In this document: piece by piece, positions 8,917-15,310 of the stretch
How positions within the stretch are numbered: the stretch's first letter is position 1
How the letters are laid out: the number at the start of each line of letters is the position of its first letter
NCBI GenBank assembly: GCA_955651735.1
Contig: CATPAM010000494.1
Span: 1 to 15,310, forward strand
Direction of reading: 5' to 3'
DNA length: 15,310 nt
Source: Candidatus Acidiferrales bacterium
GTDB taxonomy: Bacteria; Acidobacteriota; Terriglobia; Acidiferrales; UBA7541
Notes under the pieces: model-generated
What the model was told of the DNA's origin: nothing
The model's database searches: none
Seen by the model: the letters and a program-made list of their open reading frames with translations, nothing else
Program-made: the position numbers and the translations under genes

Positions 8917-9768
8917 ATGAGAGTTCTACGCACGACATTTCTATTGACCGCGCTGACGCTGGTGCTCATCACCCTGGGCGCCTACTTTGGCGGCCGCAAC
9001 GGCATGACCATGGCGCTGGTCGTTGCGGTGATCGGCAACGCGTTCGCCTACTTTTTCTCGGATAAAATTGCGCTTTGGTCCAGCGGCGCGCAGCCCGTCA
9101 GCCGCAAGCAGGTGCCCAGACTCTACGACGTTATGGAGCGCCTGGCCGCCAAAGCCAATTTGCCGGTTCCAAAACTGTACGTGGTGCCCGAGGCAGCGCC
9201 CAACGCATTCGCCACCGGCCGAAACCCGAGCCACGCTTCCGTGGCCGTCACGGAAGGACTGCTCCAGCTGATGACCGACGACGAGCTGGAGGGCGTCATT
9301 GCCCATGAACTGTCGCACGTGCGCAACTACGACATCTTGATCAGTTCCATTGCCGCCACGATTGCCGGCGCCATTACGTACCTCGCTCGCATGGGCCTCT
9401 GGTTCGGTTATGGCGGGCGCGATGACGACCGCGAAGGTAGCGGCTTAGCAGGAATTCTGATGTTGATTCTTGCGCCGTTCGCGGCTTTTCTTTTGCAACT
9501 CGGCATCTCCAGGCAGCGCGAATACTCCGCCGATGCCACGGGTGCGCGCATGGTCGGCCAACCGTACGGCCTCATCAGCGCGTTGCAGAAACTCGGTGCC
9601 TACAACAAACGGATCCCCACCACCGCGGTGTCCCCGACGACGGCCGCGCTCTGCATCGTCAAACCGATGTTCGGCTCCGAGACTCTATCCTCATTGTTCA
9701 GCACGCACCCGCCCTTGGAAGACCGCATCGCAGCATTGCGGGAAATGACCGTGGTGCCCCAACGTTAA
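8917..9768 (+). CDS. htpX: Membrane zinc metalloprotease HtpX
   Basis: HtpX is an inner-membrane M48-family protease that degrades misfolded membrane proteins. The 283-aa product has two N-terminal transmembrane segments (about 7-24 and 31-47), then the protease domain with the zinc motif HELSH (130-134) and the third ligand E202 in SRQREYSADATGA. Two further hydrophobic stretches (about 142-160 and 178-196) flank the loop between them. The C-terminal FSTHPPLEDRIAALR is the usual family end. Length is close to E. coli HtpX (293). It follows clpB by 51 bp on the same strand; AAAGGC just before the ATG is a poor ribosome site. The grouping with hsp20 and clpB points to a stress-response unit covering cytosolic and membrane proteins. 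Confidence 0.95.
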   Translation: MRVLRTTFLLTALTLVLITLGAYFGGRNGMTMALVVAVIGNAFAYFFSDKIALWSSGAQPVSRKQVPRLYDVMERLAAKANLPVPKLYVVPEAAPNAFATGRNPSHASVAVTEGLLQLMTDDELEGVIAHELSHVRNYDILISSIAATIAGAITYLARMGLWFGYGGRDDDREGSGLAGILMLILAPFAAFLLQLGISRQREYSADATGARMVGQPYGLISALQKLGAYNKRIPTTAVSPTTAALCIVKPMFGSETLSSLFSTHPPLEDRIAALREMTVVPQR

Positions 9769-9823
9769 GATTAGCGGCCGGCGATGTGATTTCAGAGCGT
9801 GCAAGGATACCTCAACAGCGGCG

Positions 9824-9890
9824 CGCCTTCGTTAAGGCGGGTTAACAAATACTTAGCGAACGTGCACCGCCGCGGCCGTGCGCCGCTAAG
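9824..9890 (+). terminator. Two hairpins downstream of htpX, the second possibly a terminator
   Basis: CGCCTT(9824-9829)/AAGGCG(9834-9839) forms a tight 4-nt-loop hairpin. Thirteen bases later CTTAGCG (9852-9858) pairs with CGCTAAG (9884-9890), with inner GCAC/GTGC pairing, and is followed by ATATTTTC. The pair sits 55-120 bp after the htpX stop in the 189-bp gap before the polyketide operon. It could end the stress operon or fold as a leader or operator of the next one. I find no convincing -35/-10 pair in the rest of the gap. Confidence 0.45.
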
Positions 9891-9957
9891 ATATTTTCAA
9901 ACGGTATATCACCTTACGCCTGGAATGTTGTAGAGTTTACTGCCAATAAGCAGCGCG

Positions 9958-11142
9958 GTGGTGGGCCGCTGCATCTTAAGAAAACTGCGAACTCGCCGGT
10001 TGCTCCGGGAGTTCCGCGTCCGTCAGGCAGGGGAAACTTTGATTACCGATCAGACGGCCACGCACGCGCCGTCGCAGCAATCCAACTCGACACACTGCTC
10101 CATCGCGGCAACCGCTACGGCGCTCCCTCCGCATACTATTACCCGCGAGGACGTGAAGTATTACATGGGGCGCGTGTTTGACATTCCGGATCGCAAGCTC
10201 GAAGCCATGATGAGCATCGTCGACAATGCGCAGGTACACAAGCGCCATGCCATTTTCCCGATCGAGTACACCGTCGAGCCACGCGCGTTGTATCAGACCA
10301 ATCAGGAATACATCGAGCACGCCGTCAAGCTCGGACGAGAAGCCGCGGAAAAATGCCTGCAGCGCGCGGCCGTGCGCCCGGACGAAGTCGACCTCATCAT
10401 CACCGTTTCCTGCACCGGTTTCATGATCCCCTCGCTCGATGCCCATCTCATTAATTTGATGGGCTTTCGCTCCAACGTTCGGCGCATGCCGTTCACCGAG
10501 TTGGGGTGTGCGGCCGGCGCTATGGCCCTGGGCCGCGCCGCGGATTTTCTCAAGGCCCATCCCGGCGGCAATGTTTTGATTATCGCTGTCGAGCTCCCCT
10601 CGCTAACGTTTCAGCGCAAAGACATTTCACAGGCCAACCTGATTTCTTCGATTCTGTTCGGCGATGGCGCCGCCGCAGCGCTGGTTACCGGAAAAGAATC
10701 ACACGGGCCCAAGATCATGGTGTCCGAAACCTATACATTCCCTGATTCGCTTGGGGCCATGGGCTTCGACCTTCGCGATTCGGGTTTCCACATTTTGCTC
10801 GCCAAAGACGTTCCGGAAATGATTGGGGCAAAAATCCGCGGCTTAATCGACGGATTTCTCGAGCGCCAGGGCAAGAAATTTCAAGACATCAAGGGATGGA
10901 TCCTGCATCCCGGAGGCGCACGCCTGCTGGGCAATATTGAAACGGCCCTTGGCCTTACGAAATGCCAGACGCAGCCGTCGTGGGACATTCTTGGCAACGT
11001 AGGCAACCTGTCGAGCGCTACCATCCTCTTTATCCTCCAGGAATGGCTCGAAAAACGCCCTTTGAAGCCGGGAGAGTACGCGTTGGCTGCTGCTTTTGGG
11101 CCCGGATTCAGCGCGGAGTTTTTGCTGCTGCAATGGACATAA
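9958..11142 (+). CDS. Type III polyketide synthase (chalcone/stilbene synthase family)
   Basis: Type III synthases are homodimeric ketosynthases that extend acyl-CoA starters with malonyl-CoA and cyclise the chain to pyrones, resorcinols or similar. The thiolase fold is complete with the catalytic triad: Cys184 in ELGCAAGA, His317 in LHPGG, and Asn350 in GNVGNLSSAT (numbered from GTG 9958). Other family marks are SCTGFMIPSLDAHL and the GPGFSAE end. The conserved part begins near residue 48 (SIAATATALPPH). The true start may therefore be TTG 10039, which has AGGGGA five bases upstream and gives 367 aa; GTG 9958 has no ribosome site. It overlaps the next gene by 10 nt, which mirrors the BpsA-BpsB alkylpyrone pair of Bacillus subtilis. 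A long fatty-acyl starter is therefore likely but inferred from context only. Confidence 0.95.
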   Translation: MVGRCILRKLRTRRLLREFRVRQAGETLITDQTATHAPSQQSNSTHCSIAATATALPPHTITREDVKYYMGRVFDIPDRKLEAMMSIVDNAQVHKRHAIFPIEYTVEPRALYQTNQEYIEHAVKLGREAAEKCLQRAAVRPDEVDLIITVSCTGFMIPSLDAHLINLMGFRSNVRRMPFTELGCAAGAMALGRAADFLKAHPGGNVLIIAVELPSLTFQRKDISQANLISSILFGDGAAAALVTGKESHGPKIMVSETYTFPDSLGAMGFDLRDSGFHILLAKDVPEMIGAKIRGLIDGFLERQGKKFQDIKGWILHPGGARLLGNIETALGLTKCQTQPSWDILGNVGNLSSATILFILQEWLEKRPLKPGEYALAAAFGPGFSAEFLLLQWT

Positions 11143-11705
11143 GCGTCATCGCGTTCCTCGCGCTCTTGCTCGCCGTCGCGCTACTGCGCATTTTCGAGCT
11201 CGGCGTCTCCCACCGCCATCAGCAGCAGATGATCGCTCACGGCGCGACAAAAGTGAAGGAGCCGCGGTTCCGTTGGATCGTGCTGCTTCACACCGGTGTT
11301 CTTGTCGGCGCCGCTCTTGAAGTTGTTCTTCTGCATCGGCCGTTCATTCCCGCTCTTGCTGCCGTAATGCTTTTGCTGTTCCTTGGCGGGAACGCGGTAC
11401 GTCTATGGGTTGTGCGAACCATGGGCCAGCACTGGAACGTGCAAGTGATGAACTCCACGAACCTCGGTGTTGTTACCTCGGGGCCATTTCGCTTTGTCCG
11501 GCATCCAAACTACGCGGCGGTGTTCGTGGAAATATTTTCGCTGCCCTTGATCCACACGGCATGGATAACCGCCCTGCTAGGTTGCGTTGGCTTCGTGGTG
11601 ACCATTTCGCAGCGTATCGCGGTGGAAGAGAGCGTACTCTTGGCCAATCCGCAGTATCGTGCGTCTATGGCCGGCAAACCGAGATTCTTGCCGGGCCTGT
11701 TTTAA
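11133..11705 (+). CDS. Isoprenylcysteine carboxyl methyltransferase-like membrane methyltransferase (BpsB-like)
   Basis: A 190-aa membrane protein of the ICMT/PEMT superfamily. Hydrophobic segments lie at about 4-22, 48-67, 70-90 and 128-158. The cytosolic SAM-binding end has the signature GPFRFVRHPNYAAVFVE (117-133) and the downstream RIAVEESVLLANPQY motif (161-175), where the glutamate and tyrosine are conserved. ATG 11133 lies inside the end of the polyketide synthase gene, overlapping its stop by 10 nt, so translation is probably coupled. In Bacillus the equivalent neighbour (BpsB/YpbQ) O-methylates the alkylpyrone made by BpsA, whereas true ICMT acts on prenylated proteins, which bacteria generally lack. 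The methylation of the polyketide here is inferred from that pairing. Confidence 0.9.
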   Translation: MDISVIAFLALLLAVALLRIFELGVSHRHQQQMIAHGATKVKEPRFRWIVLLHTGVLVGAALEVVLLHRPFIPALAAVMLLLFLGGNAVRLWVVRTMGQHWNVQVMNSTNLGVVTSGPFRFVRHPNYAAVFVEIFSLPLIHTAWITALLGCVGFVVTISQRIAVEESVLLANPQYRASMAGKPRFLPGLF

Positions 11706-11719
11706 CCTGGAAGTGAACA

Positions 11720-12613
11720 GTGAACAAGCGCGTCTGCATCCTGGCTCTCTTTGTCCTGCTTGCACCGGCAGTCCGTGCCGCACAGGAACCCGCGGCGGAG
11801 TCGACTCCCGGATCGACACCGGCTTTCTACCCTGTGCCGGAACTCATGACCGGATTCAATTTGCTCTACCAGCAAAAGTTTACCGAAGCTCGCGAAACCT
11901 TTGACGATTGGAAGTCGCGCAACCCGGAAGAACCATTTGGTGAAATCGCTCTAGCTGCTTCTTACCTTTTTGAAGAGCTCTATCGTCAGGGAGTGCTGAC
12001 CAGCGATTTCTTCCTGAATGAAAAGAAATTCCTGCACGGCATCGACGGCAAACCCGATCCCGATCACATGAACCATTTCCGCGAAGCGCTCACTCGCGCT
12101 CGAGCCCTGGCCAGGCAGCGGCAGAAAACACGTGCGAAGGACCCGGAAGCCCTTTTTGCGCTCACGCTGGCCGCGGGAATGGAGTCTGACGCCCTCGCGA
12201 TCCTCGAAAAGAAACAGCTCGACGGCCTAAAGCGCATGAAGGAAGCCAACGAGTGCGCGAAGCAATTGCTCGCGCTGCGCCCGGACGCCGCCGACGCCTA
12301 CGTCGCGCCGGGTATCGCCAACTACATCATCGGCTCTCTGAACCCTGGCTACCGCTTCGCCCTGTGGTTCGGCGGGATTCACGGCGACAAGAAGCTCGGT
12401 ATGGCGGAGGTTGCCAAGACCGTCGAAAATGGCCGCTATCTTCGCCCTTTCGCGAAGATCATGTTGGCGCTAGCGGCTCGCCGCGAAAAACAGAACGCCC
12501 TGGCTCAAACATTATTGCGCGAATTGAGCGAAGAATTCCCTTCCAACGATACGTTCGCAGCCGAGTACGCCAAGGCCATGGGTCTGCCGGTCCCCGCAAT
12601 CCTGACGCGCTGA
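11720..12613 (+). CDS. Exported tetratricopeptide-like helical repeat protein
   Basis: A 297-aa protein with a Sec signal peptide (MNKRVCILALFVLLAPAVRA, cleavage near residue 21) and then almost entirely amphipathic helices. Helix pairs with TPR-like spacing are seen at about 42-70 (LLYQQKFTEARETFDDWKSRNP), 165-195 (GLKRMKEANECAKQLLALRPD) and 240-280 (ALAARREKQNALAQTLLREL). Between the last two lies a glycine-rich, non-repeat block (GIANYIIGSLNPGYRFALWF and GGIHGDKKLGM) that looks conserved-type. GTG 11720 has GGAAG six bases upstream and follows the methyltransferase stop by 14 nt, so it is the third gene of the operon. Being periplasmic or outer-membrane-associated, it may serve export or placement of the lipid product. 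That is a guess from position only. Confidence 0.8.
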   Translation: MNKRVCILALFVLLAPAVRAAQEPAAESTPGSTPAFYPVPELMTGFNLLYQQKFTEARETFDDWKSRNPEEPFGEIALAASYLFEELYRQGVLTSDFFLNEKKFLHGIDGKPDPDHMNHFREALTRARALARQRQKTRAKDPEALFALTLAAGMESDALAILEKKQLDGLKRMKEANECAKQLLALRPDAADAYVAPGIANYIIGSLNPGYRFALWFGGIHGDKKLGMAEVAKTVENGRYLRPFAKIMLALAARREKQNALAQTLLRELSEEFPSNDTFAAEYAKAMGLPVPAILTR

Positions 12614-12740
12614 CTTGTCCTGTCGGATGGCTCGAAGCCACGCCCCTTAACCAAAACATCCTGCTTCTTTCAAACCGAATGCACTAGAATCCCGGTGCTG
12701 CGGAAATCGAGAGCGGACTTTCCAGCTCGGTGGGGGATGT

Positions 12741-13592
12741 GTGTTTCAACAAGATATGTTGAAGGATCGTTCGATTTTCTTGACCGGCGGCGGCACCGGC
12801 CTGGGCCGTTCGATGGCTTTGCATTTCGCCATGCTTGGCGCGCGCATTTTTCTGATCGGCCGTCGCGAACAGCCCCTAAAGGAGGTCTGCGACGAAATTC
12901 AGCGCGGCGGGGGCTCTGCGGCTTTCGCCACCTGCGATGTTCGCGACTACGGCGCCGTGGAAACCGTGGCAAAACTCGCCTACGAGCAATTCGGGCGCAT
13001 CGATACCGTCATTAACAACGCCGCGGGAAATTTCATGGCCCGCACCGAAAAGCTCACGCCCAACGCTTTCAACGCCGTAGTGGGAATCGTGCTGAACGGC
13101 ACGTTCAACTGCACGCAAGTGTTCGCCAAGAAATGGATCGTGGAAAAACTCGGCGGCAACGTGCTGAACATCGTCACCACCTACGCCGCAGCCAATTGCG
13201 GTTCCGCTTTTGTGGTGCCATCAGCTTGCGCAAAGGCCGGCGTACTGGCCATGACCACGTCGCTAGCTGTGGAATGGGCCAAATATCACATCCGGCTCAA
13301 CGCTATCGCACCCGGTCCGTTTCCCACCGAAGGCGCGTGGTCGCGGCTCATGCCTTCAAAGCAATTCGAGGAGCACGCCAAGGAATCGCATCCGATGAAG
13401 CGATTCGGACGGCACGAAGAACTGACCAGCCTCGCGGCCTTCTTGTTGAGTGATATGGCTGAATACATCAACGGCGAGTGCGTGGTCATTGACGGCGGCG
13501 ACTGGCTGCGCGGCGCCGGCGAATTCAACGACCTGCTGCTCATTCCCGATGCCGCGTGGGAAAACATGGAGGCCGCTCGCACAAAGAAGTAA
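12741..13592 (+). CDS. SDR oxidoreductase of the 2,4-dienoyl-CoA reductase type
   Basis: A 283-aa short-chain dehydrogenase. The NADP(H) Rossmann motif is TGGGTGLG (15-22), NNAAGN (92-97) follows, and the specific stretch VVPSACAKAGVLAMTTSLAVEWAKY replaces the usual YxxxK. As in mitochondrial DECR1, the canonical tyrosine position holds serine (S161). Lysine K165 is kept, the working tyrosine is Y148 in VTTYA, and N119 is present. PGPFPTEGAWSRL also matches that group. The family reduces 2,4-dienoyl-CoA during oxidation of polyunsaturated acyl chains. GTG 12741 has GGGGGA just upstream; ATG 12756 has none. It lies 127 bp after the repeat protein, with a TAGAAT -10-like box at 12685-12690, so it may be transcribed separately. 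Its place next to the polyketide genes could mean acyl-CoA supply or simple adjacency. Confidence 0.92.
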   Translation: MFQQDMLKDRSIFLTGGGTGLGRSMALHFAMLGARIFLIGRREQPLKEVCDEIQRGGGSAAFATCDVRDYGAVETVAKLAYEQFGRIDTVINNAAGNFMARTEKLTPNAFNAVVGIVLNGTFNCTQVFAKKWIVEKLGGNVLNIVTTYAAANCGSAFVVPSACAKAGVLAMTTSLAVEWAKYHIRLNAIAPGPFPTEGAWSRLMPSKQFEEHAKESHPMKRFGRHEELTSLAAFLLSDMAEYINGECVVIDGGDWLRGAGEFNDLLLIPDAAWENMEAARTKK

Positions 13593-13595
13593 GTG

Positions 13596-13617
13596 GCACA
13601 GCCATTTCTGGCTGTGC
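13596..13617. terminator. Hairpin between convergent SDR and PIG-L genes
   Basis: GCACAGCC (13596-13603) and GGCTGTGC (13610-13617) form a perfect 8-bp stem with an ATTTCT loop, starting 3 bases after the SDR stop and 36 bp beyond the convergent deacetylase stop. No T tract follows on either strand. It could be a bidirectional 3'-end stem or a single copy of a dispersed palindromic repeat. Confidence 0.5.
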
Positions 13618-13652
13618 GCCCTTCGCCGCAGGCTCCGAAAGCCCTGCCGGAG

Positions 13653-15089
13653 CTACTGTGGCAGCGCTCGCTTCCTCAATTCCACACGCAACTTCGCTGC
13701 GCCGATACTTTGTCCATTCGATTCAGCGCGCACCGTAATTTCGCGCAACTCCTGCTTCTCGTGCGCTGTGTCATTCAATTGCGGCAATTCAATCTCCACG
13801 CGCGCCGCGGCGACTTGCTTTGCCGCCACCACAAATTTTCCCGCTCCGCTCTGGAGCTTCCAACCTGCGGGCAGATCCGCAATCAGAGTAACTTCCTTCG
13901 GGCCCCTGGTCTCATTTCGCAGCCACAACGGAATCACCAGGGTTGTCCCCGCTTGTAACGCGATTTCAGGCGGCTCCGGATGCCACAAGTGCGTCAGGCC
14001 GTGTGCGCGGCGAAAGTCATCGTAGAAACTCCACGGCCCGGCTAACTCCACGTAAAGCTCCGGCGGTTCAGGCTTTGGCGAAATTGTTGGACGGACAAAC
14101 GGAATCGCTTCCGGCTTGATGTGCTCAAAAACGTCTCCGGTTGCGCTTCCGCCCACTAGCGACTTCCCGAGTACGAAGCGCTGTGCGTCGCCCCAGCCGT
14201 CCGCAACCGCTTTCTTTTCGAGTTCCGCCTCGTTCAATTTTCTGAGCGAATCCAGGTAGCTCTTCGCCTGCGTCTGGTGCGCGCGGAACGATTCCAGAGC
14301 CAGCCGCCAATAGGGCTGGCGTGCGGACTTGGCAATGTCCTTGACGGAGTACTCTGGCCCCTTGCCGCGAAACATACCGTCGTTGGTGGCATCGGGGAAG
14401 TAGAAGACCTTCTTGGGTTGCCACGAGCGCAAGTTTTCGAGGAATGGCTCGAGCCTCCGCATGGGCCCCGCCAATTGCTCTGGAAAAACAGAAGGATCAC
14501 CCGCAGTGTCGAACGCCTCCGTGGCCAGAACACCCGTGGCTTGATGATCACCGTGATCTTCTCCAACGAATGTCCCAGGTAAAAACGTCAATATCACTTC
14601 TGGTCGGGTCAACCTCACCAGACGCACCAATTGTTCGAGCGCGGCGCCGTGGCCCCAGTTGGCAAGAGACTGCAGCACGTCTTGACTTGCCGTGTCCTTT
14701 CCGCCGAGAAACCAGACATTCGTGATTCCCAGCGTGGCGAGTGCCCTTCGCGCCTCTATTTCGCGGATGGCCCCAAGCGCCGCCGCTTGTTCACTGCTGG
14801 CTTCGTTAGCCCCGCTGCTTCCATGCGTTCCGAATGCCACCGCTACGCGTTTGCCTTCATCGAGCGCCCGCGCAAGGTAAGGCGTGGCCGCGCCTTCGTC
14901 GTCCGGATGCGCGACGACCAGCAGGATATCCGCTTTGTACCGCTCGTCCGGTACGGGCAGGGGCTTCGCCTCTTGCGCGCCGCCATGGAGCGGAGCCAAG
15001 AGCATGGTAAGCACAAGCGTTGCAAGTGCCTTCAGGAATTGGTCTCGAAAATCTTTGGAAAATAAAGCCTGCAGAATCAACATTCGCAT
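13653..15089 (-). CDS. Exported PIG-L family deacetylase with C-terminal beta domain
   Basis: PIG-L/LmbE enzymes are zinc-dependent N-deacetylases acting on N-acetylglucosaminyl compounds. The zinc site is seen as AHPDDE (60-65 from this start) and HGDHQATG (179-186), with the family SSGANEASSEQAAALGAIREIEARRALATLG helix between. Ahead of it is an uncleaved or signal-type hydrophobic segment (about 21-35, ALATLVLTMLLAP), so the catalytic domain is exported. The last 100 residues (PLWLRNETRGPKEVTLIADLPAGWKL onward) form a beta domain resembling NEW3-type domains of glycosidases. The total of 478 aa is about twice a bare PIG-L. ATG 15089 is preferred over 15140 because a TACACT -10-like box (15104-15099) lies between them, nine bases before the ATG. 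Cell-surface glycan or secondary-product sugars are possible substrates; none is shown. Confidence 0.88.
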   Translation of the reverse strand: MRMLILQALFSKDFRDQFLKALATLVLTMLLAPLHGGAQEAKPLPVPDERYKADILLVVAHPDDEGAATPYLARALDEGKRVAVAFGTHGSSGANEASSEQAAALGAIREIEARRALATLGITNVWFLGGKDTASQDVLQSLANWGHGAALEQLVRLVRLTRPEVILTFLPGTFVGEDHGDHQATGVLATEAFDTAGDPSVFPEQLAGPMRRLEPFLENLRSWQPKKVFYFPDATNDGMFRGKGPEYSVKDIAKSARQPYWRLALESFRAHQTQAKSYLDSLRKLNEAELEKKAVADGWGDAQRFVLGKSLVGGSATGDVFEHIKPEAIPFVRPTISPKPEPPELYVELAGPWSFYDDFRRAHGLTHLWHPEPPEIALQAGTTLVIPLWLRNETRGPKEVTLIADLPAGWKLQSGAGKFVVAAKQVAAARVEIELPQLNDTAHEKQELREITVRAESNGQSIGAAKLRVELRKRALPQ

Positions 15090-15211
15090 AAGAGAAAGAG
15101 TGTACCCTGCGCTCGGATGACAGCGAAATCGCAGCGGCAACGCCTAGGTCGAATCGCCCGACGTGACATACGAACGCGCAGCCGATACTCTACCGATGAG
15201 GGCAATACGCA

Positions 15212-15310
15212 GTGGACATCGTCAAGGTCTCAGCCAAATTCCAGGTCGTCATTCCCAAGAAAGTTCGGGAGCACCTACAACTTAAGCCTGGCACCGCGTT
15301 GCATGTCTAC
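15212..15310 (+). CDS. AbrB/MazE-like DNA-binding protein, 3' truncated by window end
   Basis: The first 33 codons read MDIVKVSAKFQVVIPKKVRE followed by HLQLKPGTALHVY, the swapped-hairpin N-terminal fold of SpoVT/AbrB proteins, especially VapB/MazE-type antitoxins (KVSxKxQVVIPKxVRExLxLKPGT). GTG 15212 has GAGGG (15198-15202) nine bases upstream. A weak promoter, GTGACA (15163) with 17 bp to TACTCT (15186), precedes it. Antitoxins of this type usually sit directly before a PIN-domain or MazF toxin gene, which would lie just outside the window. A stand-alone regulator is the alternative. Confidence 0.85.
   Translation, partial: MDIVKVSAKFQVVIPKKVREHLQLKPGTALHVY

Noticed and set aside
9891..10038. 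A promoter for the polyketide operon (TATATC and TAGAGT boxes)
   Set aside because: Neither has a -35 partner at acceptable spacing, so no promoter is claimed.
13593..13958. A + strand frame directly after the SDR gene (MAQPFLAV...)
   Set aside because: It starts in the hairpin and lies antisense to the deacetylase coding region, with no ribosome site or family signal.

Overview
The window reads as a chromosomal segment of a GC-rich Gram-negative bacterium. The gene mix suggests Acidobacteriota (Terriglobia / Koribacter-like). The pointers are a ComF/HNH/STAS neighbourhood, a small secreted protein of a type common in that phylum, a type III polyketide synthase paired with an isoprenylcysteine-methyltransferase-like enzyme, and an exported PIG-L deacetylase. 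This assignment rests on remembered family resemblance, not on a search. I see no CRISPR array, tRNA, rRNA or insertion sequence.

Region 1 (1-1570, + strand): a possible run-out of a DksA/TraR-type zinc-finger gene, then a comF gene carrying two 1-nt deletions and one nonsense codon (pseudogene), then an intact HNH endonuclease with a structured leader, closed by a perfect 13-bp hairpin. Region 2 (1576-3395, - strand): metallophosphoesterase, a single-pass membrane protein with a beta-rich outer domain, and an N-terminally short STAS protein whose start looks disturbed. Region 3 (3396-4355): a 500-bp gap with a candidate small RNA on the - strand (consensus-like promoter, about 79 nt, strong intrinsic terminator, anti-Shine-Dalgarno-like CU-rich stretch), then a small secreted protein on the + strand.

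Region 4 (4356-9768): queA on the - strand. Divergent from it is a proteostasis block, hsp20 - clpB - htpX. A near-consensus sigma-70 promoter precedes hsp20 and an intrinsic terminator sits between hsp20 and clpB. Together these genes give a holdase, a disaggregase and a membrane quality-control protease. Region 5 (9769-13592): a lipid-type operon. A type III polyketide synthase overlaps an ICMT-like methyltransferase by 10 nt. An exported helical-repeat protein follows 14 nt later, then, after a gap of about 130 bp, a 2,4-dienoyl-CoA-reductase-like SDR. The first two resemble the BpsA/BpsB pair of Bacillus, which makes and O-methylates alkylpyrones. Region 6 (13593-15310): a convergent exported PIG-L deacetylase with a C-terminal beta domain, and the first 33 codons of a divergent AbrB/MazE-like protein cut by the window end.

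The points most worth a second look are the candidate sRNA at 3718-3796, the polyketide operon with its exported third gene, and the signs of gene decay or deletion in the first 2 kb.
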